64,000 nucleotides of DNA, taken from NCBI RefSeq assembly GCF_000227745.2, contig NC_018012.1, positions 4,275,412 to 4,339,411 on the forward strand. Direction: 5' to 3'. Position numbers and translations under genes: made by a program. The first letter of the stretch is position 1. Each line of letters opens with the position of its first letter. Source of the DNA: Thiocystis violascens DSM 198. GTDB taxonomy: Bacteria > Pseudomonadota > Gammaproteobacteria > Chromatiales > Chromatiaceae. Shown piece by piece: positions 55,213-64,000 of this stretch. The notes under the pieces are model-generated. The model was not told the DNA's origin, made no database searches, and saw nothing but the letters and a program-made list of their open reading frames with translations.

Positions 55213-56679
55213 GTGAACCAACTGCCTGAATACATCGGCGATGTCCCGAACGTCTCCGGCCATGAAGCCGAGCTGGAGCAGGTCGTCGCGCGGGGACGCG
55301 CGCGCACCCTGTTTGCCGACAGCGGTCGGATCGACTTCGGGTCCATCCGCTCCGCGACCGCCATCGCGCTGCATCAGCATCAGCCGCTGATTCCGGCCGG
55401 CGGGGGCGATCTGCGCACCGCCGCGCTGATCAGCAATCTCCAGCACATGATGCACAACCAGCACATCGGCGATAACTACAACGCGCCGGCCTTCGTCTGG
55501 TGTTACAAGCGGATGGGCGAGTTCATCCCGCAACTGGTCGGGGAAGGGAAGTCGCCGCGCTGCATGCTGGAATATTCCGGCACCCTGCTGCACGGTCTGC
55601 GCAAGATGGGCGAGGATCATGTCATCGACGCGCTCAAGACCATCACCTGCAACCCGGATTACAACTGGGCCGCCGAATGGCTCGGCATGCCTTGGGGCCA
55701 TGCGGTGGCGCCGTCCACGCCGGTGCAGGATTATCGGCTGCATGTCAAAGCCTTCCAGCATCATTTCGCGGCCATCTTCGGCTGGGAGGCGCTGGAACGG
55801 GTGCGCGGCTTCTCGCCCTCCGAGATGGCGCTGCCGAACCACCCCGATGTCGCCTACGAATTCGTCAAGACCCTGGTCGACTGCGGATTTCAATGGGTGC
55901 TGATTCAGGAACATTCGGTGCAGCAGGTCAGCAACGCCCGTCATCCGGAGCGTCCGCACATTCCGCACCGTCTGGTCTGCACCAATTCAAAAGGCGAGAC
56001 GGCGAGCATCGTCGCCATCATCAAGACACAGGGGTCGGACACCAAGCTGGTGGCCCAGATGCAGCCCTGGTACGAGGCGCAGGGGCTCAATCGGGTCGAG
56101 CTGGCCGGGAAATCAATCCCGCCGCTGGTGACTCAGATTGCCGACGGCGAGAACGGCGGCGTCATGATGAACGAGTTCCCCGGCAAGTTCATGGAAGTTG
56201 CTTCGCTCTCCAGTCACTCGGCGAATCCGATGATGAACGCCAGCGAATATCTGGAACATCTGTTTGCCATGGGCATCAAGGAAAGCGATTTCCCCGAGAT
56301 TCAGCCGATCTTCCATGACCGCATCTGGGCGCGGATACAGCCGGGCGATGGCCCCGAAAAACTGGCCAAGGCGATCGCGGAACTCAAGCAGGAAGACGGG
56401 CGTTTTCACATGGAAGGCGGTAGTTGGACCAATGACCTCTCCTGGGTCAAGGGCTACGACAATCTGCTCGGGCCGATGGAAGAGGCGAGTTCGCTCTTTA
56501 ACGAAAAGGTGTTGCGCCCCGGCGTCTCGACCGATCATCCCAGTTACCGCAACGCGCTCTTTCATCTGATGGCGTCGCAAACCAGTTGTTATCGCTACTG
56601 GGGGCAGGGCGAGTGGACCGACTACGGACGCGAGATCTGCCGCCGGGCGAGCGAGATCGTGCGGCGCGATTTCGCCTGA
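55213..56679 (+). CDS. Glycoside hydrolase family 57 protein (second of pair)
   Basis: 488 residues from GTG 55213, with AAGGAG six bases upstream. Motifs: ATAIALHQHQPLIPAGG, GFSPSEMALPNHPDVAYEFV (Glu region, PSEM), and QIADGENGGVMMNEFP (DGEN). The longer N-terminus than its neighbour suggests a different specificity. The operon link points to joint alpha-glucan processing. Confidence 0.88.
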   Translation: MNQLPEYIGDVPNVSGHEAELEQVVARGRARTLFADSGRIDFGSIRSATAIALHQHQPLIPAGGGDLRTAALISNLQHMMHNQHIGDNYNAPAFVWCYKRMGEFIPQLVGEGKSPRCMLEYSGTLLHGLRKMGEDHVIDALKTITCNPDYNWAAEWLGMPWGHAVAPSTPVQDYRLHVKAFQHHFAAIFGWEALERVRGFSPSEMALPNHPDVAYEFVKTLVDCGFQWVLIQEHSVQQVSNARHPERPHIPHRLVCTNSKGETASIVAIIKTQGSDTKLVAQMQPWYEAQGLNRVELAGKSIPPLVTQIADGENGGVMMNEFPGKFMEVASLSSHSANPMMNASEYLEHLFAMGIKESDFPEIQPIFHDRIWARIQPGDGPEKLAKAIAELKQEDGRFHMEGGSWTNDLSWVKGYDNLLGPMEEASSLFNEKVLRPGVSTDHPSYRNALFHLMASQTSCYRYWGQGEWTDYGREICRRASEIVRRDFA

Positions 56680-56860
56680 TTGTAGTAATCGAACGATTCG
56701 CCCCGATTTAAAGCGCGTCCAGCATGGTTTGCGTTGTTTGCGCATCGGATCGCCATTGGTTTCCGATGGACGAAGATGACTCGACACAAGCATGTTTATA
56801 CTGGACGCGATTTTAAATCGGGGGCGATTTCAACCCTCGCCAAACAACACGGAGAAAGCG

Positions 56861-57934
56861 ATGGATGTTCATGAATCCCGGAAAAAGCCCGCATTGACCA
56901 AGAAGGTCACCCAAGTCGTGACGCTCTACGATCCCCGCGTCTGGAAAGAGAAAGGGTTCTGGTGGACCATCGGTCTGTTCCTGGTCACCTACTTCGTCGT
57001 CGTGGCGATCCTGGGGATTGTCTGGTCCCATTCGCCCGCCAGGTTCGACGTGCGCGAACAGGCGTTGTCCTTGGTCGATAACGACACAACCAAGCTGGTG
57101 ACAGGCACCGCCACGGCCGCGACGGCCATCCGCATCGCCGAGACCCTGCTGGATAAGCCAGGCGGTTATCTCACCAATGACATGACCCCGCCCGGAATCT
57201 ATCTAGACAATATCCCGAACTGGGAATTCGGCGCTCTGACCGAACTGCGCGACCTCTCGGACTCGCTGCGCAATGACTTTAGTCGCGCCCAGTCTCAATC
57301 GGCCGAGGACAAAGATCTGCAGATCGCGCAGCCCCAGTTCAATTACAACTCCGACTCCTGGATCCTGCCGTCGACCGAGTCCGAATATCGCAAGGGTGTC
57401 GATGCGCTCTATCGCTACTTCAACCGGCTCACCGACAACAATGCGCTGGACGGGCAGTTTTTCGCGCGTTCCGATAATCTGGCCGTCTATCTCCAGACGG
57501 TCGAGAAGCGTTTGGGCAGTCTGGCCCAGCGACTCTCCTATGCGGTCGGTCAGGCCCATTTGAATACGGATCTGGCCGGCGACCCCAGCGCCCGACAGTC
57601 GAAGCCGGCCCCGGATCTAGCGAGCACCAAAACGCCCTGGCTCCAGATCGACGATATCTTTTTCGAGGCGCGCGGCTATACCTGGGCGCTGTTGCACACC
57701 CTTCAGGCGTTGGAGATCGATTTCGAGTCGGTGCTGAAGGACAAGAATGCGCTGGTGTCGCTGAAGCAGATCGCCCGCGAGTTGCAGAACACCCAGAATC
57801 CGATCTGGAGCCCGATGATTCTCAATGGCACCGGCTTCGGGCCGATGGGCAATCACTCGCTGGTGATGGCGTCCTATATCTCGCGGGCCAATGCCGCGAT
57901 CGCCGATCTGCGCGCGTTGTTGCAGCAGGGTTAA
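56861..57934 (+). CDS. DUF2333 membrane protein
   Basis: 357 residues. One N-terminal transmembrane helix (about 34-56, GFWWTIGLFLVTYFVVVAILGIVW) is followed by a large soluble part with SHSPARFDVREQAL and a TTKLVTGTATAATAIRIAETLLDKPGGYL segment typical of DUF2333. The domain probably lies in the periplasm. ATG 56861 has GGAG upstream. Function unknown. Confidence 0.85.
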   Translation: MDVHESRKKPALTKKVTQVVTLYDPRVWKEKGFWWTIGLFLVTYFVVVAILGIVWSHSPARFDVREQALSLVDNDTTKLVTGTATAATAIRIAETLLDKPGGYLTNDMTPPGIYLDNIPNWEFGALTELRDLSDSLRNDFSRAQSQSAEDKDLQIAQPQFNYNSDSWILPSTESEYRKGVDALYRYFNRLTDNNALDGQFFARSDNLAVYLQTVEKRLGSLAQRLSYAVGQAHLNTDLAGDPSARQSKPAPDLASTKTPWLQIDDIFFEARGYTWALLHTLQALEIDFESVLKDKNALVSLKQIARELQNTQNPIWSPMILNGTGFGPMGNHSLVMASYISRANAAIADLRALLQQG

Positions 57935-57971
57935 TCACGTTCAACAATCGCCGACATGCTTGGCGACGGGG

Positions 57972-58009
57972 GACGGGCCTCTGGCCCGTCTGGCGGGCGA
58001 GACGCCCGC
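57972..58009. terminator. Tandem stem-loops between convergent genes
   Basis: GACGGGCC/GGCCCGTC (57972-57979, 57983-57990) and GCGGGCG/CGCCCGC (57993-57999, 58003-58009), each with a 3-base loop. They sit between the DUF2333 and cysC ends. No clear T-run follows, so this is a bidirectional terminator or repeat candidate. Confidence 0.5.
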
Positions 58010-58038
58010 GCCCAATGTTTCACTGGTTTTTCAACCGT

Positions 58039-58707
58039 TCAGTCTGTCCTCGCCTGAGCAACGATACCCTGAACTTGAAGATACTCGATGACCTCGTCGG
58101 CGAGGGTTTCCGGGTTTTTCTCGCCGGCATAGAGGGTCAACTCCGGCGAAACGGGCGCCTCGTAGGGATCGTCGATCCCGGTAAAGCCCTTGATTTCGCC
58201 AGCGCGGGCTTTCTTATAGAGTCCCTTGGGGTCGCGCGTTTCGCAGATCTCGATCGGGGTATCGACGAAGACCTCAATGAATTCGCCTTCCTTCATGGTT
58301 TGCCGAACCATGTCCCGATCCCGTCGATAGGGGCTGATAAAGGCTGTCAGGGTAATGATGCCGGCCTCCGAGAAGAGTTGCGCCACGGCACCGATGCGCC
58401 GGATGTTTTCTTCCCGATCGATGGCGGAAAAACCGAGCCCGAAGCGCTGCGCAAACGCCTCGCCATGGTTCTCCTTGAGCATGCCGGGTCCGGCATTGAG
58501 CGCATGGCGGACGTTATCGCCATCGAGCACGGCGCTATGGATACGGCGTTCATGCAGCCGATGGTCGAGCGTGTTGGCGATCGTGCTTTTGCCCGATCCG
58601 CTAAGGCCAGTGAACCAGATCACGCAGCCCTTGTGTCCATAAAGCGCCTCGCGGCGGGAACGCGATACCTGGTGTTCGTGCCAGGTAACATTGGTGTCAT
58701 TTGCCAT
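58039..58707 (-). CDS. cysC: Adenylyl-sulfate kinase (APS kinase)
   Basis: Phosphorylates APS to PAPS. 222 residues. P-loop GLSGSGKSTIAN, DGDNVRHALN, RRIGAVAQLFSEAG and the lid GLYKKARAGEIKGFTGIDDPYE are family signatures. It has an ~30-residue N-terminal extension. It follows the V-type ATPase A gene by only 41 bases on the same strand, an unusual neighbour, and may be co-transcribed. Confidence 0.95.
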   Translation of the reverse strand: MANDTNVTWHEHQVSRSRREALYGHKGCVIWFTGLSGSGKSTIANTLDHRLHERRIHSAVLDGDNVRHALNAGPGMLKENHGEAFAQRFGLGFSAIDREENIRRIGAVAQLFSEAGIITLTAFISPYRRDRDMVRQTMKEGEFIEVFVDTPIEICETRDPKGLYKKARAGEIKGFTGIDDPYEAPVSPELTLYAGEKNPETLADEVIEYLQVQGIVAQARTD

Positions 58708-58748
58708 GTGTTCGTCTCGATCCTGTCTTGTTTTCGATAAAAAACGGA

Positions 58749-60578
58749 TTATCCGGCAACCGCCTCGATTTCGCCCAGTAACCGCTTGTAATCCGGCGAA
58801 TCCGGCTCGGCATAGTTGAAATTCTTGAACAGATTGGTAACCCGCGTAAAAAACTGACGCGCGGCGGCCTTGTCGGCAAGCGAATGGTCGCGCCCGATCA
58901 GCCGGTACAGCAGGTTGAAGGTCAATTGCTGGCGTTCCATCGGCACCGAGGCGTCGACCTTGTCGAAGGCGTCCTGTTGCAGATACACCATATCCAGCAG
59001 CAATGCTTGTTGAAAAACGACATAGTCCTCGGTCGTGATGCCTTCCTCGCCGGTGACCTGCATCATCTGCTGCACGGCGTCGCCGCGCGCCAGGAGATCC
59101 TGCATGGCGCGCACCCGCTCGTTCCAGCTCGGATCCAAGTTTTGGGCATACCAGGGGGCGAGTTGTTCCAGATAGCGCGACCAGGAAATGAGCGGGTCGA
59201 TGGCGGGGTAGAAACGTTTGTAGGCGCGGTCATAGGAGAGTCCGAGGAAGCATTTGACCGTGCCCAGGGTCGATTGGGTGACGGGTTCCTCGAAGTTGCC
59301 GCCGGCCGGGGAGACGCTGCCGATCATGGTCAGGCTGCCCACCGCGCCATCGGCGCCACGGATCACGCCGGAGCGTTCGTAGAGTCCGCGAATCGCCGAG
59401 TCTAGATAGGCGGGAAAAGCCTCCTCGCCGGGGATCTCCTCCAGCCGCCCGGAGGTCTCGCGCATCGCCTGTGCCCAGCGCGAGGTGGAGTCGGCCAGCA
59501 GCAGCACCTCAAAGCCCATCTGACGGTAATACTCGCCGAGCGTGATGCCGGTATAGATCGACGCCTCGCGCGAGGCGACCGGCATGGAGGAGGTGTTGCA
59601 GATGATGATGGTGCGATCCATCAGCGAGCCGCCGGTCTTGGGGTCGCGCAGTTGCGGGAACTCGGTGATGGTTTCCACCACCTCGCCAGCGCGCTCGCCG
59701 CAGGCGACCACGATGACGATGTCGACTCCCGAATGCTTGGCCAGCAGATGCTGCAACACGGTCTTGCCGGCACCAAAGGGGCCAGGAATACAGCCGGTGC
59801 CGCCGCGCGCCACCGGAAAGAAGGTGTCGATCAGACGGATGGTGGTCGTCAGCGGTTGGTCGGGATAGAGACGCTCGGCGGTGCGGGTGCGCAGCATGTG
59901 CTCGGTTAGCACCCGGCGCACCGGCCAGCGCTGGGTCAGGTCAAGCGAGGTTTCATGACCCTGACGATCGCGAATCCGCGCCACCGGAGTATCGACGGTG
60001 ACGCTGCCCTCCTGAATCCAGGTCACCTCGACCTCGCCCATTTGGTCGAAGGGCACCATGATTTTGTGCGTGAACGATCCCTCCTGCACGGTCCCGAGCA
60101 CCCCGCCCGCGCGCAGTCTGGCGCCGTGCTGCACGCTGGGCACGAACGACCACTTGCGGTGCATGTTCAGCGCGTCGAGGTCGATACCGCGCGGCAGAAA
60201 AACGCCATGTTGAATCGCGAGCTTTTCCAGCGGATTTTGCAGCCCGTCGTAGATCTCGCCGAGCAGTCCCGGACCCAGGACGACCGACAGCAACTCGCCG
60301 CTCTGGCGCACCGGATCGCCGATCGAAACCCCGCGGGTATCCTCGAACACCTGGATATCGGCCAGATCGCCGCGCACCCGCAGGATCTCGGATTTCAGCT
60401 CCTCGTGCCGACCATCCGGTCCGGTCCGTTCGGGCAGGATGAATGCCACCTCGTTTTTTTTCAGCGGCAGGCGCGCGCCATCCTTCCAGCCGGCCTCGAT
60501 GGTCGCCAGGCTCTCTTGGATGGAGACGATGCGGGCAGGGCTGTCGGGCTGAGTCGGCATTGCAGGTTCGGATGTCAT
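58749..60578 (-). CDS. ntpA: V/A-type ATPase catalytic subunit A
   Basis: 609 residues. Walker A GPFGAGKTVLQ, Walker B-like region IVIVVACGERAGE, and the A-type nonhomologous insert (residues about 115-190) are present. It hydrolyses or makes ATP in the V1 head. It overlaps the DUF2764 gene by ATGA. The expected next genes, subunits B and D, are not downstream; cysC is. Confidence 0.95.
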   Translation of the reverse strand: MTSEPAMPTQPDSPARIVSIQESLATIEAGWKDGARLPLKKNEVAFILPERTGPDGRHEELKSEILRVRGDLADIQVFEDTRGVSIGDPVRQSGELLSVVLGPGLLGEIYDGLQNPLEKLAIQHGVFLPRGIDLDALNMHRKWSFVPSVQHGARLRAGGVLGTVQEGSFTHKIMVPFDQMGEVEVTWIQEGSVTVDTPVARIRDRQGHETSLDLTQRWPVRRVLTEHMLRTRTAERLYPDQPLTTTIRLIDTFFPVARGGTGCIPGPFGAGKTVLQHLLAKHSGVDIVIVVACGERAGEVVETITEFPQLRDPKTGGSLMDRTIIICNTSSMPVASREASIYTGITLGEYYRQMGFEVLLLADSTSRWAQAMRETSGRLEEIPGEEAFPAYLDSAIRGLYERSGVIRGADGAVGSLTMIGSVSPAGGNFEEPVTQSTLGTVKCFLGLSYDRAYKRFYPAIDPLISWSRYLEQLAPWYAQNLDPSWNERVRAMQDLLARGDAVQQMMQVTGEEGITTEDYVVFQQALLLDMVYLQQDAFDKVDASVPMERQQLTFNLLYRLIGRDHSLADKAAARQFFTRVTNLFKNFNYAEPDSPDYKRLLGEIEAVAG

Positions 60579-61270
60579 GGTCGCAGTTCCGTGATGGTGT
60601 CGAGCGCGGTCGGGGTCATTCCGGCGGCGATCAGTTCGTCAAAGCGTTCGACTGCCGCCTCGCCGCGATAACGGGTCCAGCGGGCGATCAGATCCCAGCG
60701 CATGACATAGATCACGACCGCCTCGAAATCGAAATAATGTCCGTCGCTGAGCCGTTCCAGGCGATTCCAGACGGTGCCGAGCAACAGCCGCTCCAGTCCG
60801 ACAGTGTCGTCCAGGGCGAGCAGACGATTGGCCTCGGGCAGCCAGGGAAAGGCGCCTTCGAGACGAAATCCGGCTTCGTGCCAATGGCGCCGGATCTGCG
60901 CCGCCCAGCGGCCGTAACCCCAGCGGTTGTCGCTCGGCGCGGCATCGCCGCGCCGGCGGCGGCGCAGCGCCGCGACCAGGGTGCGCAATTCCAGCCGCCA
61001 GATCACCAGATCGCGCGCGAAGGGATGGGCGATGGTCGGGACGAGCCGGTTGGCCCGCGCGACGGCTTGCGTGTCGGTCTGATCGAGATCCTGCCGCGCC
61101 CAATCCTGTAGCTCGCCGAGGGTTTGCAGACACGCGAAGTCCTCCGGTTCCAGCAGGGCCAGACGTTGATTCAAGCGGATGCGCGACAGGGGCGTCTGTT
61201 TGGCGCTGAAGAGCGGCCCGTGATAGGGCAGGGCGCTCAACAGCATGGCGTAGCGATGGGCGTCGGTCAC
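60575..61270 (-). CDS. DUF2764 protein of V-type ATPase operon (subunit-C-like)
   Basis: 231 residues, mostly helical (YAMLLSALPYHGPLF, RIRLNQRLALLEPED). DUF2764 proteins sit between E and A in chlamydial and spirochaete V-ATPase operons, as here, and are thought to replace subunit C. Stop overlaps subunit A start; 13 bases after subunit E. Confidence 0.85.
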   Translation of the reverse strand: MTDAHRYAMLLSALPYHGPLFSAKQTPLSRIRLNQRLALLEPEDFACLQTLGELQDWARQDLDQTDTQAVARANRLVPTIAHPFARDLVIWRLELRTLVAALRRRRRGDAAPSDNRWGYGRWAAQIRRHWHEAGFRLEGAFPWLPEANRLLALDDTVGLERLLLGTVWNRLERLSDGHYFDFEAVVIYVMRWDLIARWTRYRGEAAVERFDELIAAGMTPTALDTITELRP

Positions 61271-61283
61271 GATCCTGGGCTCC

Positions 61284-61988
61284 TTATTTCACGGTGCCTT
61301 CGAGGATGGCGCGAAAACGCGGTTGCAGGTGTGCGAGCAGGATGGCCGCGACCTTGTCGTCGGTGAGGTCGATGTGCACGTCCTTGTCCTTGAGCGAGAG
61401 CCGGATCCCGCGCGATTCCTGATGGTCGACCGCGAAGGTGACGCCGGCGGACAAAATGTTGCCGGCCAGCGACAGCACGAAATGCGAGAGCGAGCCTTCG
61501 CGCAGTTCCAGCGGGTCGCGCCGCAGTTCCTCCGGACTGATCAGCGCCTTCGGAAGTTGGACCTCGACCGCCTGTCCGGCGTCGAGCCCGGCCTCGGCGC
61601 GACCTTTCGCGGCGACTTCCAGGATCAGGCGTTCGAGAAAGGCATCCTGTTCCATTTTGGCGGCGATCAGCCGCTTGACCTCGTCGCTGAAACGATCCGA
61701 GAGTTCCGCCTTCAGACGCAGCACGGTGTCGCGCATGGCGATCCGCAGCGCCTCTTCGCCGCCCTTTCTGAGCGTCTCCGCCTGCTGGCTCGCGATCTCG
61801 ACGATCTGTTGCGCGCGCGCCTCGGCCTCGCGCACGATCCGCGCCGCCTGACGTTGCGCCTCGGCCTCGATGCGCTCCGCTTCCGAGCGCCCGACCAGAA
61901 CGCCTTCGTCGCGCAGCCGTTCGATCAAGGTCTCGACGCCCGAGGACGCTAGATCCTGGGTCGCTTTTCGGTCCGGTGTCGCCATCAT
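61284..61988 (-). CDS. ntpE: V-type ATPase peripheral stalk subunit E
   Basis: 234 residues. A long N-terminal alpha helix rich in Arg, Glu and Ala (ERIEAEAQRQAARIVREAEARAQQI) and a C-terminal globular part (LRDTVLRLKAELSDRF) match subunit E. It links V1 to subunit I. Start ATGATG at 61988; 18 bases after the K gene. Confidence 0.9.
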   Translation of the reverse strand: MMATPDRKATQDLASSGVETLIERLRDEGVLVGRSEAERIEAEAQRQAARIVREAEARAQQIVEIASQQAETLRKGGEEALRIAMRDTVLRLKAELSDRFSDEVKRLIAAKMEQDAFLERLILEVAAKGRAEAGLDAGQAVEVQLPKALISPEELRRDPLELREGSLSHFVLSLAGNILSAGVTFAVDHQESRGIRLSLKDKDVHIDLTDDKVAAILLAHLQPRFRAILEGTVK

Positions 61989-62006
61989 GTCTGCTCCCCT
62001 GTCCGG

Positions 62007-62453
62007 TCAGCCTGGAATATTGCCGGCCAGCACCAGCGCGAAGACGAAGGCGAAGACCGCGAAGCCCTCGACGATGGCTGCCGGTGCTAGCGACAGACCG
62101 AAGATCTCGGGCTTGGTCTTGCTGGCATGGATGGCCGAGGCGCACGCCTGACCCTGGCGGATCGCCGAGAACATCAGCGCCAGACCGCAGAGGATGCCGA
62201 TCCCGAACAGCGCGGGCGCGTTCTCCGGGGTCACGTCGCGTTGCAGGGTAAACATGACGACGATGCCATAGATGACCTGCGAGGAGGGCATCACCGAGAC
62301 GCCGATGTAACGTCCATAGCCCGAATCGGTATCGACCATGGCCCCGATCGCCGCCTGTCCGGCCACCGCGCAGCCGACGATGCTGCCGATGGCCGCCAGG
62401 GCCATGGCGCCGTAGAGCCCCGCCCAACCCAGGGCAATCACGAACTCGTTCAT
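62007..62453 (-). CDS. ntpK: V-type ATPase proteolipid subunit K
   Basis: 148 residues, four transmembrane helices in two hairpins. The ion-binding Glu is in the last helix (APAAIVEGFAVFAF). MPSSQVIYG and AIRQGQACASAI keep the Ser/Gln and Gln positions that, with this Glu, bind Na+ in the Enterococcus hirae ring. This suggests Na+ rather than H+ coupling, by homology. It overlaps subunit I by four bases. Confidence 0.9.
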   Translation of the reverse strand: MNEFVIALGWAGLYGAMALAAIGSIVGCAVAGQAAIGAMVDTDSGYGRYIGVSVMPSSQVIYGIVVMFTLQRDVTPENAPALFGIGILCGLALMFSAIRQGQACASAIHASKTKPEIFGLSLAPAAIVEGFAVFAFVFALVLAGNIPG

Positions 62454-64000
62454 TCGTTTAACTCCGCTTTTTTGAAAGGCTTGAAGGGATAACCCTCGCC
62501 GGCGAGGGCCCAGTTATAGAATTCGATGAAATTCAGCCGCAGACCGTGCACCACGCCGCTCATCAGACTGAGCACCAGATTGAGCGCGTGTCCGACCAGC
62601 AGAATGAGCAGCGCGAGAAAGAGCCCCAGTCCGGGCAGGTCCGCCGCCACCTGTCGCGCCAGATCGTTGAAGGTGATGGCGAGCGAGGCCGAGGCCAGAC
62701 CCAGCGCGAAGAGGCGCAGATAGGACAGGACATCGCCGAAGACCTGCGTGACCTTGACCAGTTGCGCCAGACCGTCGAGCCCGCGCAGGGCGACCGCCTT
62801 GAGGCTGTCCGGGCGACGGTCGCTGCCCAGGAGAAAGACGCCCGCGAGTCCGCCGAGCGTCAGCGCCTGGCCGGATTGGGCCAGCCAGACCGGCGCGTCG
62901 TCGCCGCTGCCCAGCCAGAGCGCGAAACCGCCGATCAGGGTCGCGATCCAGCTCAGGGCGGCGCGCCCGCTCGCGCGTTTGCGGTTGATCGCCGCCATCT
63001 CCGCGTTGGCGAGGATCAGATGCAGCACGCCGATCCCGACCGAAATCTTCATCATGCTGTCGAAATCGTTGACATCCAGCAGCTTGAGCTGTCCCCAGAA
63101 GCTCTCGGGCGCGGGCGAGAGGCCGAAATAGCTGCCGACCAGGATGCCCCAGCCCAGCGAGGCGCCGGTCAGCGCGGCGGCCAGGATGCGTAGCCGACGC
63201 CCCAGATCGCCACGCCCGAGCCGACGCCAATAGGCGGCGAGCAGCAGCCCCAGCACCAAGGCGTAACCGGCATCGGAGAGAATCAGGGCGAAAAAGGCGG
63301 TAAAGGAAAAAAACAGCACCCGCGATGGATCCCAGGCGCGATAGGCCGGCATCTGATAGAAACCGACCAGATCCTGACCGGCGGCGATCGGCGCGGGATT
63401 CTCCAGCAGGGTCGGCGGCGCATCCTCCGGGCTGGGCGGTTCCAGGATCATGGCCAGACCCTGTTCATCGGCCAGCGCGCGGACACCCTCGGTATCGCGC
63501 TCGGCGAGCCAGCCCTGGACCAGAAACAGCGACTCGTCATCCAGGGTCTGGGTTTGCGCGAAGCGCATCCGGGCCTCGTCCTCGGCCTGCGCCAGATGAC
63601 TCGACAGCAGATAGATCCAGCGGGTGAGCGCGTGCCGCTCGGCCTGGACCTCCTCGATCTCCAGTTCGGCGGATTCCAGCCGTCGGCGCACCTCGGTCAG
63701 ACTGAGCGCGCCGGTGTGGGCGCGCGGTACAGGAAGCGCGTCGCGAGGCGGTTCGTCCGGATGGACCACCACCACCCAGGATTGCCGATGGTCGCGATGC
63801 ACCACCTGCCAGGGTAAATCGAGTCCGGCCAATTCAGTCATCTGGCGCTGCGGCACGTGATAAAACCAAAGCTTGCGTCCCGCGAGATCGGCGGGTGAGG
63901 GCAGCTCGAAATCGCCCCAGGGCTCCAGTTCGATCAGACGCTGGCGCAGGGCGTCGCGACGGTCGCTCACGTCGCGCAGACGCTGTTGGTTGTCCAGCAC
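62450..64000 (-). CDS. ntpI: V-type ATPase subunit I (a-subunit), 5' end outside window
   Basis: 516 visible residues; the start lies beyond 64000. The N-terminal soluble arm carries coiled coils (RRRLESAELEIEEVQAERHAL) and the C-terminal half has about seven transmembrane helices (FFALILSDAGYALVLGLLLAAYW, GHALNLVLSLMSGVVHGLRL). The GLRLNFIEFYNW end is typical of subunit I. It holds the ion half-channels. Confidence 0.93.
   Translation of the reverse strand: MLDNQQRLRDVSDRRDALRQRLIELEPWGDFELPSPADLAGRKLWFYHVPQRQMTELAGLDLPWQVVHRDHRQSWVVVVHPDEPPRDALPVPRAHTGALSLTEVRRRLESAELEIEEVQAERHALTRWIYLLSSHLAQAEDEARMRFAQTQTLDDESLFLVQGWLAERDTEGVRALADEQGLAMILEPPSPEDAPPTLLENPAPIAAGQDLVGFYQMPAYRAWDPSRVLFFSFTAFFALILSDAGYALVLGLLLAAYWRRLGRGDLGRRLRILAAALTGASLGWGILVGSYFGLSPAPESFWGQLKLLDVNDFDSMMKISVGIGVLHLILANAEMAAINRKRASGRAALSWIATLIGGFALWLGSGDDAPVWLAQSGQALTLGGLAGVFLLGSDRRPDSLKAVALRGLDGLAQLVKVTQVFGDVLSYLRLFALGLASASLAITFNDLARQVAADLPGLGLFLALLILLVGHALNLVLSLMSGVVHGLRLNFIEFYNWALAGEGYPFKPFKKAELNE

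Overview
The window reads as chromosomal DNA of a GC-rich gammaproteobacterium. The best fit is a purple sulfur bacterium (Chromatiaceae-like). This rests on a Hyb-type uptake [NiFe] hydrogenase next to multihaem cytochromes c, an FNR regulator with its own FNR box, tandem GH57 glycosidases, a bacterial V/A-type ATPase, and ordinary gammaproteobacterial blocks (bamC tail, rnhA-dnaQ, pyrG-kdsA-eno-ftsB-ispD). The genus is an inference; no rRNA or photosynthesis gene lies in the window.

Layout. 1-3.8 kb: bamC 3' end, a periplasmic-sensor diguanylate cyclase, an ankyrin lipoprotein pair, and palindromic repeats. 3.9-7.9 kb (minus): an octahaem cytochrome c, a cytochrome b and a heptahaem cytochrome c. 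This operon diverges, across a 511-bp AT-rich control region, from hybO-hybA-hybB-hybC-hybD (8.4-14.2 kb, plus). 14.2-15.9 kb: cupin, deaminase, YceI protein. 16.1-20.7 kb: a complete Tn3-family transposon with near-perfect terminal repeats and a 6-bp target duplication. Its tnpA carries two in-frame amber codons, tnpR is intact, and the passenger gene is an integron-type cassette with an attC site and no integrase. 20.8-25.0 kb: DUF2202 protein, sigma-54 response regulator with histidine kinase, and a small secreted protein. 25.0-26.0 kb: a decayed outer-membrane protein gene. 26.0-29.9 kb: glycosyltransferase-GtrA, nadA, dynamin-like GTPase. 30.4-35.5 kb: RND efflux pair. 35.7-39.4 kb: secreted proteins, a ParA-like ATPase with a membrane coiled-coil partner, a 5'-nucleotidase. 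39.6-44.7 kb: REP pair, L,D-transpeptidase, MltD, methyltransferase, rnhA, dnaQ, fnr. 44.9-52.8 kb: pyrG-kdsA, then a MITE-like element and an AT-richer hicAB-mrr island, then eno-ftsB-ispD and a DUF3334 gene. 53-58 kb: Lys/Ala-rich DUF2934 protein, two GH57 enzymes, DUF2333 protein. 58-64 kb (minus): cysC and a V/A-type ATPase cluster in the unusual order I-K-E-DUF2764-A, with subunits B and D not present here and subunit I running off the window.

How the genes work together. The hydrogenase should oxidise H2 on the periplasmic side of the membrane and pass electrons through HybA/HybB to quinone. The divergent 15-haem cytochrome module is a plausible partner chain, either feeding quinol electrons to a periplasmic acceptor or linking another donor. 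The proteolipid subunit keeps recognisable Na+-ligand positions, so the ATPase may pump or use Na+. Accessory DNA is concentrated in the Tn3/cassette block and in the kdsA-eno gap; both sit at otherwise ordinary chromosomal loci.
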